A DNA stretch of 64,000 nucleotides from Apium graveolens. Lineage: Eukaryota; Streptophyta; Magnoliopsida; Apiales; Apiaceae. The stretch's first letter is position 1; each line of letters starts with the position of its first letter. A model generated the notes under the pieces. The model worked only from the letters and a program-made list of their open reading frames with translations. It made no database searches and was not told the DNA's origin. Both the position numbers and the translations under genes were made by a program. This document shows positions 8,701 through 17,990 of this stretch, piece after piece. The DNA is taken from NCBI RefSeq assembly GCF_009905375.1, contig NC_133655.1:37839437-37903436 (forward strand). Direction: 5' to 3'.

Positions 8701-10378
8701 CAAAGTTCTTCCTTCCATTATTATTTCTGTCCCCTCCATCTCCAGTATACTTATTCAATCTTCCTTTTCGAATCAAAAACTCAATTTCATCTTTCAATTG
8801 CCTACACTCATCGGTGTCATGGCCAACATCTTTGTGAAACCTGCAATACTTGCCCCTATCTAGCTTGGCGGGATCAGCCTTCAAGGGCTTAGGCCAGCGA
8901 ATATCTCTGTCTTTCTCAATCTCCATCAAAATCTGACTTCTGGGAGCATTCAGCTTAGCGTATTCAGTGAACTTTTGCCCAGGTCCTCCCTTCTTGGGGG
9001 TTGAATCAGGGTTTTGTTCGGTTCTAGGATATTTGTCCTTAGCGATATACTCCAAATCAGTTTTTCGTTTCTTGCCTCCAGTGGGCTCATTACTTACTAC
9101 GGTCTTCCTCATACTTTCTTCAACCTTGATATATTTCCCTGCCCTCTCTTGGAGCTGCAACATGCTCTCAGGGGGTCGTTTGGCCAAAGACATCTTAAAA
9201 AACTCATCCCTAGTTCCTTGTTGCAATGCTATCATGGCTACCTTATCATCAAGATCTGGGACTTTTAAAGCCTCCTTTGTAAAACGATTCAGGTAATCTC
9301 TTAAGGATTCCTTAGCTCCTTGCACAAGACTCATAAGAGATGCTGAACTTTTCTCATGGACTCTTCCACTGATGAATTGCTTAATAAAAGCCTGACTTAG
9401 TTCTCTGAATGATCCAATAGAATTTGGGGGTAGGCGACTGTACCATCTTTGAGCCATACCCGACAGGGTTTGAGGGAAGGCCCGACATTTTATAGCATCA
9501 TTCACGGGTTGCAGCAGCAGTGCATTAGAGAATGTCCTAACATGATTAGCGGGGTCTCCCGTGCCATCATAGGCTTTGATAGTGGGCATCTTGAATTTTC
9601 TTGAGATATGGGCATTCATTATCTCTTCTGTGAAGGGTGGAGTTGGATCATCAGGATCTCCAAGGGGAAGGAGATTGCTTGGATCAGTTCTTGGGACAGC
9701 AGCCCTTCTTCTTACCGGACCATCCAGGTCTATGATAGGAGGAAGATTTCTCCCCCTAGGAGGTATGTTGGATCTGGTGGCTTGGTGAGCCTCCAAATCA
9801 CGTCTCAGCCTTTGGATTTCAGCCTCATGAGCCCTGATCTTTTCCTGCACTTCTTGGGGATTCGCCCCTGGGGTGCCTTGGGGGCGTTGCCTTCCATCGG
9901 CCATTGGCTCTTTTCCAGGACGCCTCCTTCTCGGGGCCACTTCATCATCCGAAGATTCGGAGTCTCTCTCAGTGTATGGACCAGAAAATTCCCGATCCTC
10001 AGGGATAGGATCCAAACCTCGTATATAGGGGGGCGACCGCCCTCGTGCTTCGCTTCGCCCGGCATATCCACTTCCTCCAACCTCAGGGTGAAGGGGCATC
10101 CCATAAGGGGGGTTAGTAGTAACAATAGTTGAATATTCATACCCGACGGGTCGAGAATTCACAGGTATATGTATTTGTTGAACTTGAGGATTCGTACCTT
10201 GAATAATCGGGGGAGTTGTCCCTTGTGGCTGAGGATGAGTTGCCCCTGTCTGGGCTTCCCCCTGAGTAGATGCATAAGTTGAATGGGGAGGAACCTCCAC
10301 GGTTGATGAAATCACCTGGGTTGTCCCTGATGGTGTTCCCTCCTCCAGAGTGCTGGTTGTTCTCCGTGTTCTCACCAT
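5762..10378 (-). CDS. Element C gag-pol polyprotein (gag, protease, RT, two RNases H), broken before integrase
   Basis: I start at the ATG at 10378 (MVRTRRTTS), 19 bases after the primer site; an upstream in-frame ATG at 10513 lies in the LTR. About 1538 residues. Residues 250-370 are the gag domain (WYSRLPP), about 505-520 a zinc-knuckle-like CRFHKDVGHDTDEC, about 668 the protease site VDNGAS, 930-1050 the reverse transcriptase with the catalytic YVDDM. A first RNase H (about 1180-1300) has lost its leading Asp (LYLAVSE), as is usual for Tat; a second, archaeal-type RNase H (about 1330-1455) keeps Asp, Glu, Asp and Asp in YFDGAS, NNEAEYEAL, GDSKLI and KADALSK. The frame runs into a stop at 5762; the integrase continues in another frame, consistent with one base missing from an A run. 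Confidence 0.93.
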   Translation of the reverse strand: MVRTRRTTSTLEEGTPSGTTQVISSTVEVPPHSTYASTQGEAQTGATHPQPQGTTPPIIQGTNPQVQQIHIPVNSRPVGYEYSTIVTTNPPYGMPLHPEVGGSGYAGRSEARGRSPPYIRGLDPIPEDREFSGPYTERDSESSDDEVAPRRRRPGKEPMADGRQRPQGTPGANPQEVQEKIRAHEAEIQRLRRDLEAHQATRSNIPPRGRNLPPIIDLDGPVRRRAAVPRTDPSNLLPLGDPDDPTPPFTEEIMNAHISRKFKMPTIKAYDGTGDPANHVRTFSNALLLQPVNDAIKCRAFPQTLSGMAQRWYSRLPPNSIGSFRELSQAFIKQFISGRVHEKSSASLMSLVQGAKESLRDYLNRFTKEALKVPDLDDKVAMIALQQGTRDEFFKMSLAKRPPESMLQLQERAGKYIKVEESMRKTVVSNEPTGGKKRKTDLEYIAKDKYPRTEQNPDSTPKKGGPGQKFTEYAKLNAPRSQILMEIEKDRDIRWPKPLKADPAKLDRGKYCRFHKDVGHDTDECRQLKDEIEFLIRKGRLNKYTGDGGDRNNNGRKNFEDRRRDQDDQGRNPQPRGPVINTIYGGPRPQGPVINTIFGGPTAAGLSKNSRKAYTREVMHIVGEAPKRARTEVTLAFDDSDLEGVKFPHDDPLVITPIIGNSPVKRVLVDNGASVDILLHDTFLRMGYNDSQLTPTDMPIYGFAGVECPVEGIIKLPTTIGTEPRQATQMLDFVVVKASSTYNAIMGRTGIHAFKAVPSSYHSVMKFPTRNGIGEERGDQKMARSCYVASLRADGVGGQVLPIEDMDVRENDENRGRPAEELVSVPLDPKNPERMTFIGATLEEPLRGKLVKFLQENSDVFAWSAADMPGIDPELITHKLNVDPSRKTVKQKKRNFAPERQEAIKQEVEKLLEAGFIEEIQFPEWLANPVMVKKANGKWRMCIDFTDLNDACPKDCFPLPRIDTLIDATAGHEMLSFMDGFSRYNQIKMHKDDIPKVSFITDFGVYCYLVMAFGLKNAGATYQRLVNKIFKDLIGKTMEVYVDDMLVKSLVKTDHITHLREAFEVLRYHKMMLNPTKCAFGVGSGKFLGLMVSKRGIEANPDKIKAILDMEPPKTVKDVQKLTGRVAALGRFISKSGDKCLSFFKSLKNIKDFVWSEENQKAFEELKKYMGQAPLLAKPVLGEVLFLYLAVSESALSAVLVKEELKVQKPVYYVSKILHGAELNYSAIEKFALALVMASRKLRPYFQAHQIEVLTNQPLRNIIHSPKASGRLIKWAIELGEFDLKYKPRMAIKAQALADFVVECTIPNQEVGGQEDTTPQDKGVDNGDKEKEYWVLYFDGASKINSSGAGLVLQSPDGFLIEYAMKLDFPTTNNEAEYEALIAGLGLAGTLRVKNLKVRGDSKLIISQVKGEFEARDDTMAKYVRLVRAVMTQFNECHVEHIPREENAKADALSKFASSEIEESSGSVYFRVLKTRSIDVKLVAPVGLGTSWIDPIKAHIQTGWLPSDTIEARKLTVRALRYSLIDGILYKDLSWFLT

Positions 10379-10396
10379 GGTTGTTGTTGCGTTGTT

Positions 10397-10412
10397 CCCA
10401 CAGACGGCGCCA
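10397..10412 (-). other. Element C primer binding site
   Basis: Two bases inside the 5' LTR the minus strand reads TGGCGCCGTCTGTGGG. Its first nine bases would pair with the 3' end of plant tRNA-Asp as I remember it; the rest matches less well, so the primer tRNA is uncertain. Confidence 0.75.
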
Positions 10413-10414
10413 AA

Positions 10415-10983
10415 TGTTATGGATAAGAAATCAAGGTTATTACTTGCTGTATTTAATACTAAGATTCGGGAGCTCAAGGCCTTCAATGGCTGCTCTCGTG
10501 TTTCGTGGCTCAATCTGCCTTTACGAGATGCCTACGTATCTCTGTGAATTAGAGAATCAAGCCAAAAAATGTAGTTCTGATTGGTGGGGGTGAGACCCCT
10601 TATATAGATGTGGGAATCCTCGAATTGGACTTGGTATAGGAGACTTGGTGGATAAGCCTCTGAATTAGGATAGACTTAGGAGTCCTAGGAAGTAGGAAGC
10701 TGATTCCTTATCTTTTTAGGTCCCCTTGAGGCTAATCTCTAAGGATTTATATCCTCATCGGGACTCTTTTCAACATCTGATTTCTCCCTTATTAATTAAT
10801 TACGAAATTAATTAATAATCAGGGCTTTTGGGCCTTTTTTATTTCATCAGACCTGATCTGGTCCATCAGGCTCAACCTTTCTGGTCTGAGTATCATATAT
10901 CTTTTTATTGGGCCTGGCAGCCCACAGTTTGTACAATTAATGCAGTATTTAATTATACAAACATAATTTATTTATCCCTATCA
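10415..10983 (-). repeat. Element C 5' LTR
   Basis: 569 bp, TG...CA, nearly identical to 333-903. It would carry the promoter for gag-pol. Target duplicate tgttt follows at 10984-10988. Confidence 0.95.
10599..10609 (-). promoter_or_regulatory. TATA box of element C
   Basis: The minus strand reads CTATATAAGG in the 5' LTR, about 220 bases before the gag ATG, with the leader, primer site and gag following in order. The equivalent string in the 3' LTR is two bases longer. Confidence 0.6.
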
Positions 10984-11427
10984 TGTTTAGAAAAAGGATT
11001 AATAATTAAAAGGTGTTTTAATTATTAGTGAGAATAATAAAGGGTTAATAATAATAATATTTTATGGGAAAATTTTCAGCTGAAAATTTTGCCTATAAAT
11101 ATACTATTATTGACCCTATTTTTGCCCCAACCAAAAAGATTTACAAAACCCTAATTCTCTCCATCTCCTCCTCCTTCATTACATCGTTTTCTTGGTGGAT
11201 ACCGGTGGAGTGCTTCACACTTGAGGAGCAGCTACTAAGGATCTCCGTTCATCATTTTTGGATCGCCATTAAAGACCTCCATCTTTCCATTAACGTAAAG
11301 CTTCTTAAGGTAAACATACTGAACTACGAATTAAATATTATTTTTCGCATGGATCCTGCGGAGGGTTTCATTTTTTTTAAGATTTAAATTTACATTTTCA
11401 TTGCATTTATGTGCTAAAAACCCTTCA
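10984..11427 (+). repeat. Element B 5' LTR, second piece
   Basis: The sequence continues B's LTR after the insertion of C (10984-10988 is the duplicated tgttt) and matches 17541-17990. It ends CA at 11427, one base before the primer binding site. The last part (ctctccatctcctcc) looks like a pyrimidine-rich leader. Confidence 0.9.
11069..11101 (+). promoter_or_regulatory. Palindrome plus TATA box of element B LTR
   Basis: A perfect 22-base palindrome (half-site AAAATTTTCAG, 11069-11090) sits three bases before TATAAATA (11094-11101). The pair is repeated in the 3' LTR at 17630-17662 although the LTRs differ elsewhere. This is the likely core promoter of B. Confidence 0.65.
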
Positions 11428-11428
11428 A

Positions 11429-11441
11429 TGGCATCAGAGCT
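11429..11441 (+). other. Element B primer binding site
   Basis: TGGCATCAGAGCT directly after the LTR is one base from the usual plant site complementary to initiator tRNA-Met. Confidence 0.85.
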
Positions 11442-13354
11442 ACTTGCGAAAAGTTTTTAATTCATTTATGTGTTTAACTGTTTTCGATATATGAGCATGT
11501 ACGTGATTCGCCATGATTTGATGTTGATATATAATATGCTTATATATGTATGGTTTTGAATATATGATATTCATGTGAGTTTTATAATCATAAGATGATT
11601 ATGTAATCTGTATATATACTGATATATACATGATTTATGTTTGTTCTAATTATGAGAATCATATTAGATACGGATTCTGAATTGGCTGCTGCAGATTTGC
11701 TGAAATCTGGGTCTGGTGTCCGATTTACATAAACGAATACCCTATTCCATAGGTAAACGAGCGTCTGAACAAAACTGATAGCTAAAACTATCAGCGACTC
11801 GTCTCTAAGGCGTTTGACGTCTTTTACTGCCCGTAAACAGTGATTCTTGTTTTTCTGATTTCATTCTGATTTTTCTGATTTTTGTCATATATTTTTTTTA
11901 TGATTAGATCATGGATAATATGATATGTTAAGATCAGATTATGTGTTTTAACATGCTTTTATGTGTTGTATGAACATGGTGGATGGTTATGGCCTTTTCG
12001 ACCTTAGTGTAATGGTTTTGGTTTTGGTTTTAAATACGACTTGCATGTCGTCAATCTTTGTAATCATAAATCTCGAATGTAACTCGAGTTATTCTTGTAA
12101 GTTCATTAGATTAGTTTTACTTTCAATCATGTAATGTAATTGAAGACTCAAGAAGGCTATCCAATAGAGGTGATACAAAGAAGAAGACGAGGCATAAAAG
12201 AAGTCTAAACAAAGAAGAAGACTTATGTAATAAGTAGTTGTATTTATTTCCATCACCATATTAGATTGACCTTGATCTTTATCATGAGCTTAAAAAGATC
12301 ACATAGGATGGGGCCATAACCAAACACATTTACTTTATTGCAGTTTACATTTACTTGTTTATTTAATTTTATATATGAGATATATGCCTATGTTTACCAT
12401 ACGATGATAGATTTAGGTGAACTTAAATCAACATAAGGCGTTTGTTAGACAAACTAGTATAGTGAAATTATTTCATGACCTTATTATAAATATTTTGAAT
12501 ACGATCATGAGATTCTTGTGTTTATGAAACACGTAATTGAATATGAATTTTCAATATTGAGAGAAAGGATGATTCTGTCAACAACAGATTTCTATCTGTA
12601 AGAAAGGGTTATTAAGTGACGCCTCTTGACAATGCTCCACCCGATCTGGGAATCATCTGATTATCGATTATTGATTTGAAATATTTAATTTAAAAGGAAG
12701 AATCTCTTTATAATATAATTATGATTGTAATGTAATTTAATCCCTCTAAAATTAAATAATATCAAGTAGTAATTGGCCAATGACACAACGGGCTTGTGTC
12801 AGTCATAGACTTCCAACATGGTAGAAAGTGGTTCTTATTTTTAAATCATTGTCGTTTCGTGCTACAGCCGAGGGCTTTGATTTCGAAATAAGAAATACTT
12901 GTCTATTACATAGAGATGTGTACATTGAATTAAAATCTAAAGGTCCGTACGTGCTACAACCGTGGGCCGTTGGAGACTGATTCAATTGTACGAAATGTTG
13001 GGTTAGACTTGACTTAGAATATTGAGTTTGTCGTGCCACAGCCGTGACTCAATTATTCAAGAGGCTAAAGTTATATTAGGGAATAACATAAGATGTAATT
13101 GACAAGAGTTGTCTGCCTATTGAAAATCACATGACGTTTTGTGCTATAGCCGAGGTTGTGTGATGGAATGTAGGATCCCTATTCCCACTAGCATTATGAA
13201 TGCTTAATTTTCACTTAGGGGGTTGAATAAATTAGATAAACTAGTGGGAGACACTTATGAATAAAGACCCGATTCATATAGTGTTTTGAAATGAAATTGA
13301 ATATTTGCTAAGTGTTGTTATGTGTTCATCATTTACAGATTTACTATATACATT
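11442..13354 (+). other. Element B leader (untranslated region before gag)
   Basis: About 1.9 kb without a credible frame, AT-rich, with short local repeats. Its last part holds four stem-loop units (12832-13173, listed separately). A 78-codon minus-strand frame at 12803-13039 merely crosses those repeats. Confidence 0.7.
12832..13173 (+). other. Array of four stem-loops with a conserved GTGCTACAGCCG loop motif
   Basis: The motif CGTGCTACAGCCGAGG and three close variants occur at 12858, 12950, 13032 and 13139 (spacing 82-107 bases). Each is flanked by arms that can pair, but the arms differ between units. Unit 1: 12832-12848 with 12878-12894 (15 pairs, one G-U, one mismatch). Unit 2: GTACATTGAAT at 12920 with ATTCAATTGTAC at 12980. 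Unit 3: ATTGAGT at 13021 with ACTCAAT at 13047. Unit 4: ATCACA at 13126 with TGTGAT near 13158, plus CCTA with TAGG. Conserved loop and changing but pairing stems suggest RNA structure, perhaps for packaging or dimerisation. That role is inference. Confidence 0.6.
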
Positions 13355-13445
13355 ATGTCTTCTACACTATCACTCCGGAGTATACTAGATGCTCACAAGT
13401 TGTCTGGTCCTAATTTAGCTGTTTTTTTTCACTGTAACAAGTTGG
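13355..13445 (+). pseudogene. Element B gag remnant with large internal deletion
   Basis: ATG at 13355 starts MSSTLSLRSILDAHKLSGPN, the typical beginning of a copia gag. Within about ten codons the sequence jumps to the end of the zinc knuckle (FHCNKLG, then in another frame HWKRNC). Nearly all of gag, normally several hundred residues, is missing, so B could not make its own particles. Confidence 0.75.
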
Positions 13446-14586
13446 GGGCACTGGAAGAGGAACTGCAAGGTTTACCTTGCAGAATTGAAGAAAAAGAAGA
13501 AGAAGGGTAGTAAGACTACCGCTTCTGATTCAGGCATGTTCATGATCGAAGTTAATATGTCACTAGGTCAAATTTCTACTTGGGTATTAGATACCGCCTG
13601 TGGTTCTCATATTTAAAATTCGTTGCAAGGACTAAAGGGAAGTAGGACTCTTGAAAAAGATGAGGTGATTCTACGTATGGGCAATGGAGCAAGGGTTGCG
13701 GCCATATCTGTAGGATCATTTAGTTTACATATGCCTACGGCCAAGACTATTATTTTTAATAATTGTTATTACGTTCCCTTGTGAGGAATATTGTTTCTAT
13801 TCCTATGTTGGATGTGGATGGTTTTTCATTTATTATTAAGAATAATGAATGTTCTATCCTTAGAGATAATGTTCTTTTTGGACGTGGCATTTTAAATAAT
13901 TGTTAGTATGTATGTGACGTAGAGCATGATTTACTTCAGATTGAACAAACTAATAAAAAAAATGAGATGATGAAAATCTGACCTATTTATGGCACTGTAG
14001 GCTAGGTCATATTAGTGAAAATAGACTGCGGACATTGCATAAAGAAGGGTTACTTGACCCCTTTGATTTTGAATCATATCCTACATGCGAGTCTTGTCTA
14101 TTGGGTAAAATGACCAAATCTCCATTTAGTGGACATGGAGAGAGGGCTGCAGATTTGCTAGGATTCGTACACACAGATGTATGTGGACCAATGTCTACAC
14201 AAGCCATGGGTGGATTTTCGTACTTCATTACTTTCATAGATGATAGATCTAGATTCGGATATGTGTATTTGATGAAACACAAGTCTAAAGCCTTTGAAAA
14301 GTTCAAAGAATATAAACATGAAGTGGAGAAACAAACCAAACACAATATTATAACTCTTCGATCAGATCGAGGTGGTGAATACTTGAATGGAGAGTTTCTA
14401 GATTATCTCAAAAAAAATGGTATAGTCTCCCAGTGGACTCCTCCATATACTCCACAGTTAAATGGGGTAATCAGAAAGGAGAAATCGAACTTTGTTAGAC
14501 ATGGTTCGGTCCGTGATGAGCTATGCGAATCTTCCAGTATTCCTATGGGGTTATGTATTAGAAACCTTAGCATATTTACTGAATAA
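13446..14586 (+). pseudogene. Element B pol remnant: protease, pre-integrase and integrase
   Basis: A lysine-rich linker leads to a protease site (WVLDTACGSH, about 13582-13611), where the Gly after Asp-Thr is replaced by Ala and a stop follows at once. After a stop-rich stretch, 13990-14120 gives the pre-integrase zinc region (CRLGHIS, TCESCLLGKM) and 14121-14480 the integrase core with Asp in VHTDVCGP and Asp in LRSDRGGEY. The frame breaks near 14470-14500, at the position of the catalytic Glu. No functional integrase could be made. Confidence 0.82.
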
Positions 14587-15598
14587 GGTGCCTTCCAAAT
14601 CTGTTCCTCAAACTCCATATGAGATATGGAAAGAAAGGAAACCGAGTCTTAAACACGTTAAGATTTGGGGATGTCCAGCTTATGTCAAGAAAGTTGACCC
14701 AGATAAACTGGAATCTCGATCCGTAAAATGTAATTTTGTGGGATATCCTAAAGAGACTTTGGGGTATTACTTTTACACCGATCATCGGGTGTTTGTCTCC
14801 AGACATGCTACCTTCTTGGAAAAGGAGTTTATCCTTGAAGGAAACAGTGGGAGCAAAATTGAACTTGATGAAGTTCAAGAAGCACAAACTACTACGGATC
14901 AAGTGGAAACACCTGTTCAGACTGAACAACCTTCTGTGGAACAGCCCATTCGTAGGACAGGGAGAGTGTCTCGCCAACCTGAGAGGTATTATGGCCTTGT
15001 CATTAAGAATGACAATGAGTTGTCAATCATTGATGATGACGACCCTGTGACCTATAATGAGGCTATGAGTAGTGTTGACTCAGAGAAATGGCATAGTGCC
15101 ATGAAATCTAAAATAGAATCTATGTATACCAACCAAGTATGGAATCTGGTTGAGGCGCCTGAAGGTGTTAAGCCTATTGGGTGCAAGTGGGTATACAAAA
15201 GAAAGATTGGAGCAGATGGCCAGGTGGAGACCTATAAGGCCAGGCTCGTGGCAAAAGGATTCAAACAAAGGCAAGGGATTGACTTTGATGAAACTTTTTT
15301 GCCTGTAGCCCTGTTAAAATCAATTCAGATTTTTCTTACGATTGTTGCTTACTACGACTATGAGATCTGGCAAATGGACGTGAAAACGACCTTCCTCAAT
15401 GGGGAACTTGAGGATGAAGTGTATATGACACAGCCAGAGGGTTTTCTTTCCAAGGGAAATGAACACCTAGTGTGTAAGCTGCTGCGAACCATATATGGTT
15501 TAAGGCAAGCTTCTCGTAGATGGAACATCCATTTTGATGAGACAATCAAAGAGTTTGGTTTTATCAAAAATATAACCATGTGTCTACAAGAAGGTTAG
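14492..15598 (+). pseudogene. Element B pol remnant: integrase C-terminus, linker and reverse transcriptase, first part
   Basis: The frame starts in the integrase core ([18 protein letters not shown]), passes the WGCPAYVKK and FVGYPKET region, an acidic Gln/Glu-rich linker, then the copia [22 protein letters not shown], the [11 protein letters not shown] block and [10 protein letters not shown]. It is lost near 15575 where a short rearrangement changes frame just before the catalytic YVDD block. Confidence 0.85.
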
Positions 15599-16281
15599 TG
15601 GGAGCGCGGTAACATTTCTTGTATTGTATGTGGATGACATACTTCTTATAGGAAATGATATACCGATGCTACAATCAGTCAAAGTATGGCTGTCAAAGAA
15701 CTTCACCATGAAGGACTTGGGAGAATCATCCTACATTCTCGGTATGAAGATCTATAGAGATAGATCTAGAAGAATGATAGGTCTTACCCAGGGTACATGC
15801 ATCCAGAAAGTGCTTAAAAGGTTTAGCATGGAAAACTCCAAAAGAGGTCTCATACCGATGAGCCATGGAGTGTCCCTTTCTGAAAAAATGTCTCGTAAGA
15901 CACCTGAGGAAAGAGAGTGTATGAGTAAGATTCCTTATGCTTCAGCAATAGGATCTATCATGTACGCGATGTTGTGTACAAGGCCTGATGTTGCTTATTC
16001 AATTAGTGTGACGAGCAGATATCAGTCCAATCCAGGTGAAGACCACTGGAAAGCAGTGAAAAACATCCTTAAGTACTTGCGAAGGACTCAGGACATTTTT
16101 CTTGTTTTTGGTGGTGAATCTGAGTTGAAAATAGAGGAGATGTCAACGTCGAGAGAGTTGACACACATAACAACGTAGCAGACCCAATCACAAAGCCACT
16201 TTCTCAGAGTCACTTTGATCGTCATAAAGACAAGATGGGTATTAGATACCAGAGTGATTGGCTTTAGTACAAGTGGGAGAT
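15599..16281 (+). pseudogene. Element B pol remnant: reverse transcriptase end, RNase H deleted, polypurine tract
   Basis: 15624-16120 continues RT with the catalytic [23 protein letters not shown] and [10 protein letters not shown]. At about 16128 the sequence jumps past the RNase H domain to its last residues ([14 protein letters not shown] in another frame, then KMGIRYQSDW and a stop near 16268). The catalytic part of RNase H is missing. AAGTGGGAGA (16271-16280) is the polypurine tract directly before the 3' LTR. Confidence 0.82.
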
Positions 16282-17990
16282 TGAAAGAGATATGTCCTAA
16301 GTCCAATCATGTATGAGGATTTAGGAATAACTTTTATGTAATCTGTTTTGATTTCATTGATATTAATAAAAGACTTGTTTTGTTTTTATTGCGGGCTCTA
16401 TCTATTTAAATGTTTAAATAAGATATACCACAGTTTAGAGTAAAGCTTTTTATGGATTGTGATGAGATCATAATAATGAAACCTAAAAGATGATAACTCT
16501 AAACTTAAATAGTTCCTGGTCGTAGGATTACTAACTGGTAATTAATAATCCGCAAAGATCGGTACATACTATGCTTGCTTCATTATTAAGGATGTCTGTT
16601 CTCATAGACATTTGTGTGGTGACACTATAGCTAGTATGTAGGTGCTTATTATAGAATAAGTTCACTGAACATGACTCACACAGCTGAACAACTGATGGAG
16701 TTCACTCACGTGTCAGCAGTTGTTCACATAGTGATAGTTGTACAAGTATCCTTAGACTTGAGGTCATCATAGTCATCTTGTGTACACTGAACTATGCTTT
16801 GGTTTAGTTCTTAGTCTCAAGGGACAATTATAAGGGCTCTACTGGGTATAGGAATTTGTACACGAAGATAGTGTATGATCAATAAAGGATCTACCCCTTC
16901 CAGTGTAGGAAGAGAATATTTAATGCTGATCCACTTATGTTAGTTCAGGAATCTCTGGCCAGAGTGAATGAAATTAGAAAGGAGTTTCTAATTTACATTA
17001 AATAGAACTAAGCATAGTGAATGGGAAAGCAAGTGATTAAATAAGATAGTCTTGACACAAGTTCCATGCCTTGTATTTAATCGTGATTTTGCATGGTAGA
17101 AGGAATTAATTGTACGGTAACTACTCACTGAATAGGTTCTTGGTATTCTAAGCAGTGAATTCGTATTATTCGGATAGTCGCGATATGCTGTGAAGTATCC
17201 CTCACGATGTAGAATAAATATGATTAATTAATTAATCATATTTAATGAATTATAGAATTTATATAAATAATGATAAAATAGTTTTATTATTATTTATTTC
17301 TACTACCGGCTTAATATTGAACCTACAGGGTCATACCATAAAAGAGAATGATTTAATGGTGGAGAAATTAATTAATAATAGCTGATAATTATTTATTTAT
17401 GAAATGAATAATTAATTGGCAAATTTAATAATTGATTAAATGAGATTTAATTGATTATAAATTAATTAAGAAAAAGTTCTTAATATTATTAATTAAGAAT
17501 TTATTTTTTGGAAATTAAATCAAGTGAGAGATTTATTTCTAAAGTGTTTAGAAAAAGGATTAATAATTAAAAGGTGTTTTAATTATTAGTGAGAATAATA
17601 AAGGGTTAATAATAATAATATTTTATGGGAAAATTTTCAGCTGAAAATTTTGCCTATAAATATACTATTATTGACCCTATTTTTGCCTCAACCAAAAAGA
17701 TTTAAAAAACCCTAATTCTCTCCATCTCCTCCTCCTTCATTACGTCGTTTTCCAGGTGGATACCGGTGGAGTGCTTCATACTTGAGGATCAGCTACTAAG
17801 GATCTCCGTTCATCGTTTTTGTATCGCCATTAAAGACCTCCATCTTTCCATTAACGTAAAGCTTCTTAAGGTAAACATACTGAACTACGAATTAAATATT
17901 ATTTTTCGCATGGATCTTGCGGAGGGTTTCGTTTTTTTTTTAAGATTTAAATTTACATTTTCGTTGCGTTTATGTGCTAAAAACCCTTTA
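16282..17990 (+). repeat. Element B 3' LTR, complete
   Basis: About 1.7 kb, from TGAAAGAG after the polypurine tract to CCCTTTA. The 5' copy ends CTTCA, so the terminal CA has probably mutated to TA. It carries the palindrome-TATA pair at 17630-17662. Bases 17541-17545 are the uninterrupted version of element C's target. The following tgaag (17991-17995) is the expected target duplicate; its partner lies left of the window. Confidence 0.88.

Larger units (their letters stand above)
333..10983 (-). mobile_element. Element C: Tat/Retand-like Ty3/gypsy retrotransposon, complete
   Basis: The element is 10.65 kb, bounded by TG...CA ends and a 5-bp target duplication. In its own 5'-3' sense (minus strand) it has: 5' LTR 10415-10983, primer binding site, gag-pol 10378-4674, an extra gene on the opposite strand at 4284-2436, a tandem-repeat block 2130-1030, a polypurine tract and the 3' LTR 903-333. 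The archaeal-type RNase H after the usual RNase H and the antisense extra gene are hallmarks of the plant Tat lineage (Retand, Grande, Ogre relatives). The LTRs differ by two C/T substitutions (488/10570 and 723/10803) and one TA indel near 515, so insertion was recent. One frameshift in pol is the only obvious coding lesion. Confidence 0.93.
1..17990 (+). mobile_element. Element B: Ty1/copia retrotransposon, interrupted by element C
   Basis: The left end is cut by the window edge. Its 5' LTR is split by element C (333-10983); the internal region runs from about 11428 to 16281 and the complete 3' LTR is 16282-17990. The order protease, integrase, reverse transcriptase is that of Ty1/copia. 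Window bases 1-332 match 17218 onward, and 10989-11427 match the end of the 3' LTR, which proves both pieces are one LTR. By eye the LTR copies differ at several per cent of sites, so B is older than C. Most of gag and the RNase H core are deleted. B lies inside the integrase region of element A, because A's sequence resumes abruptly at 17991. Confidence 0.88.

Noticed and set aside
9608..10132. 174-codon plus-strand frame and other plus frames at 5889-9788
   Set aside because: Shadows of the clear gag-pol frame on the minus strand.
10378..10513. Upstream in-frame ATG for gag-pol of C
   Set aside because: It lies inside the 5' LTR and would put the primer binding site into the coding sequence; the ATG at 10378 is the natural start.
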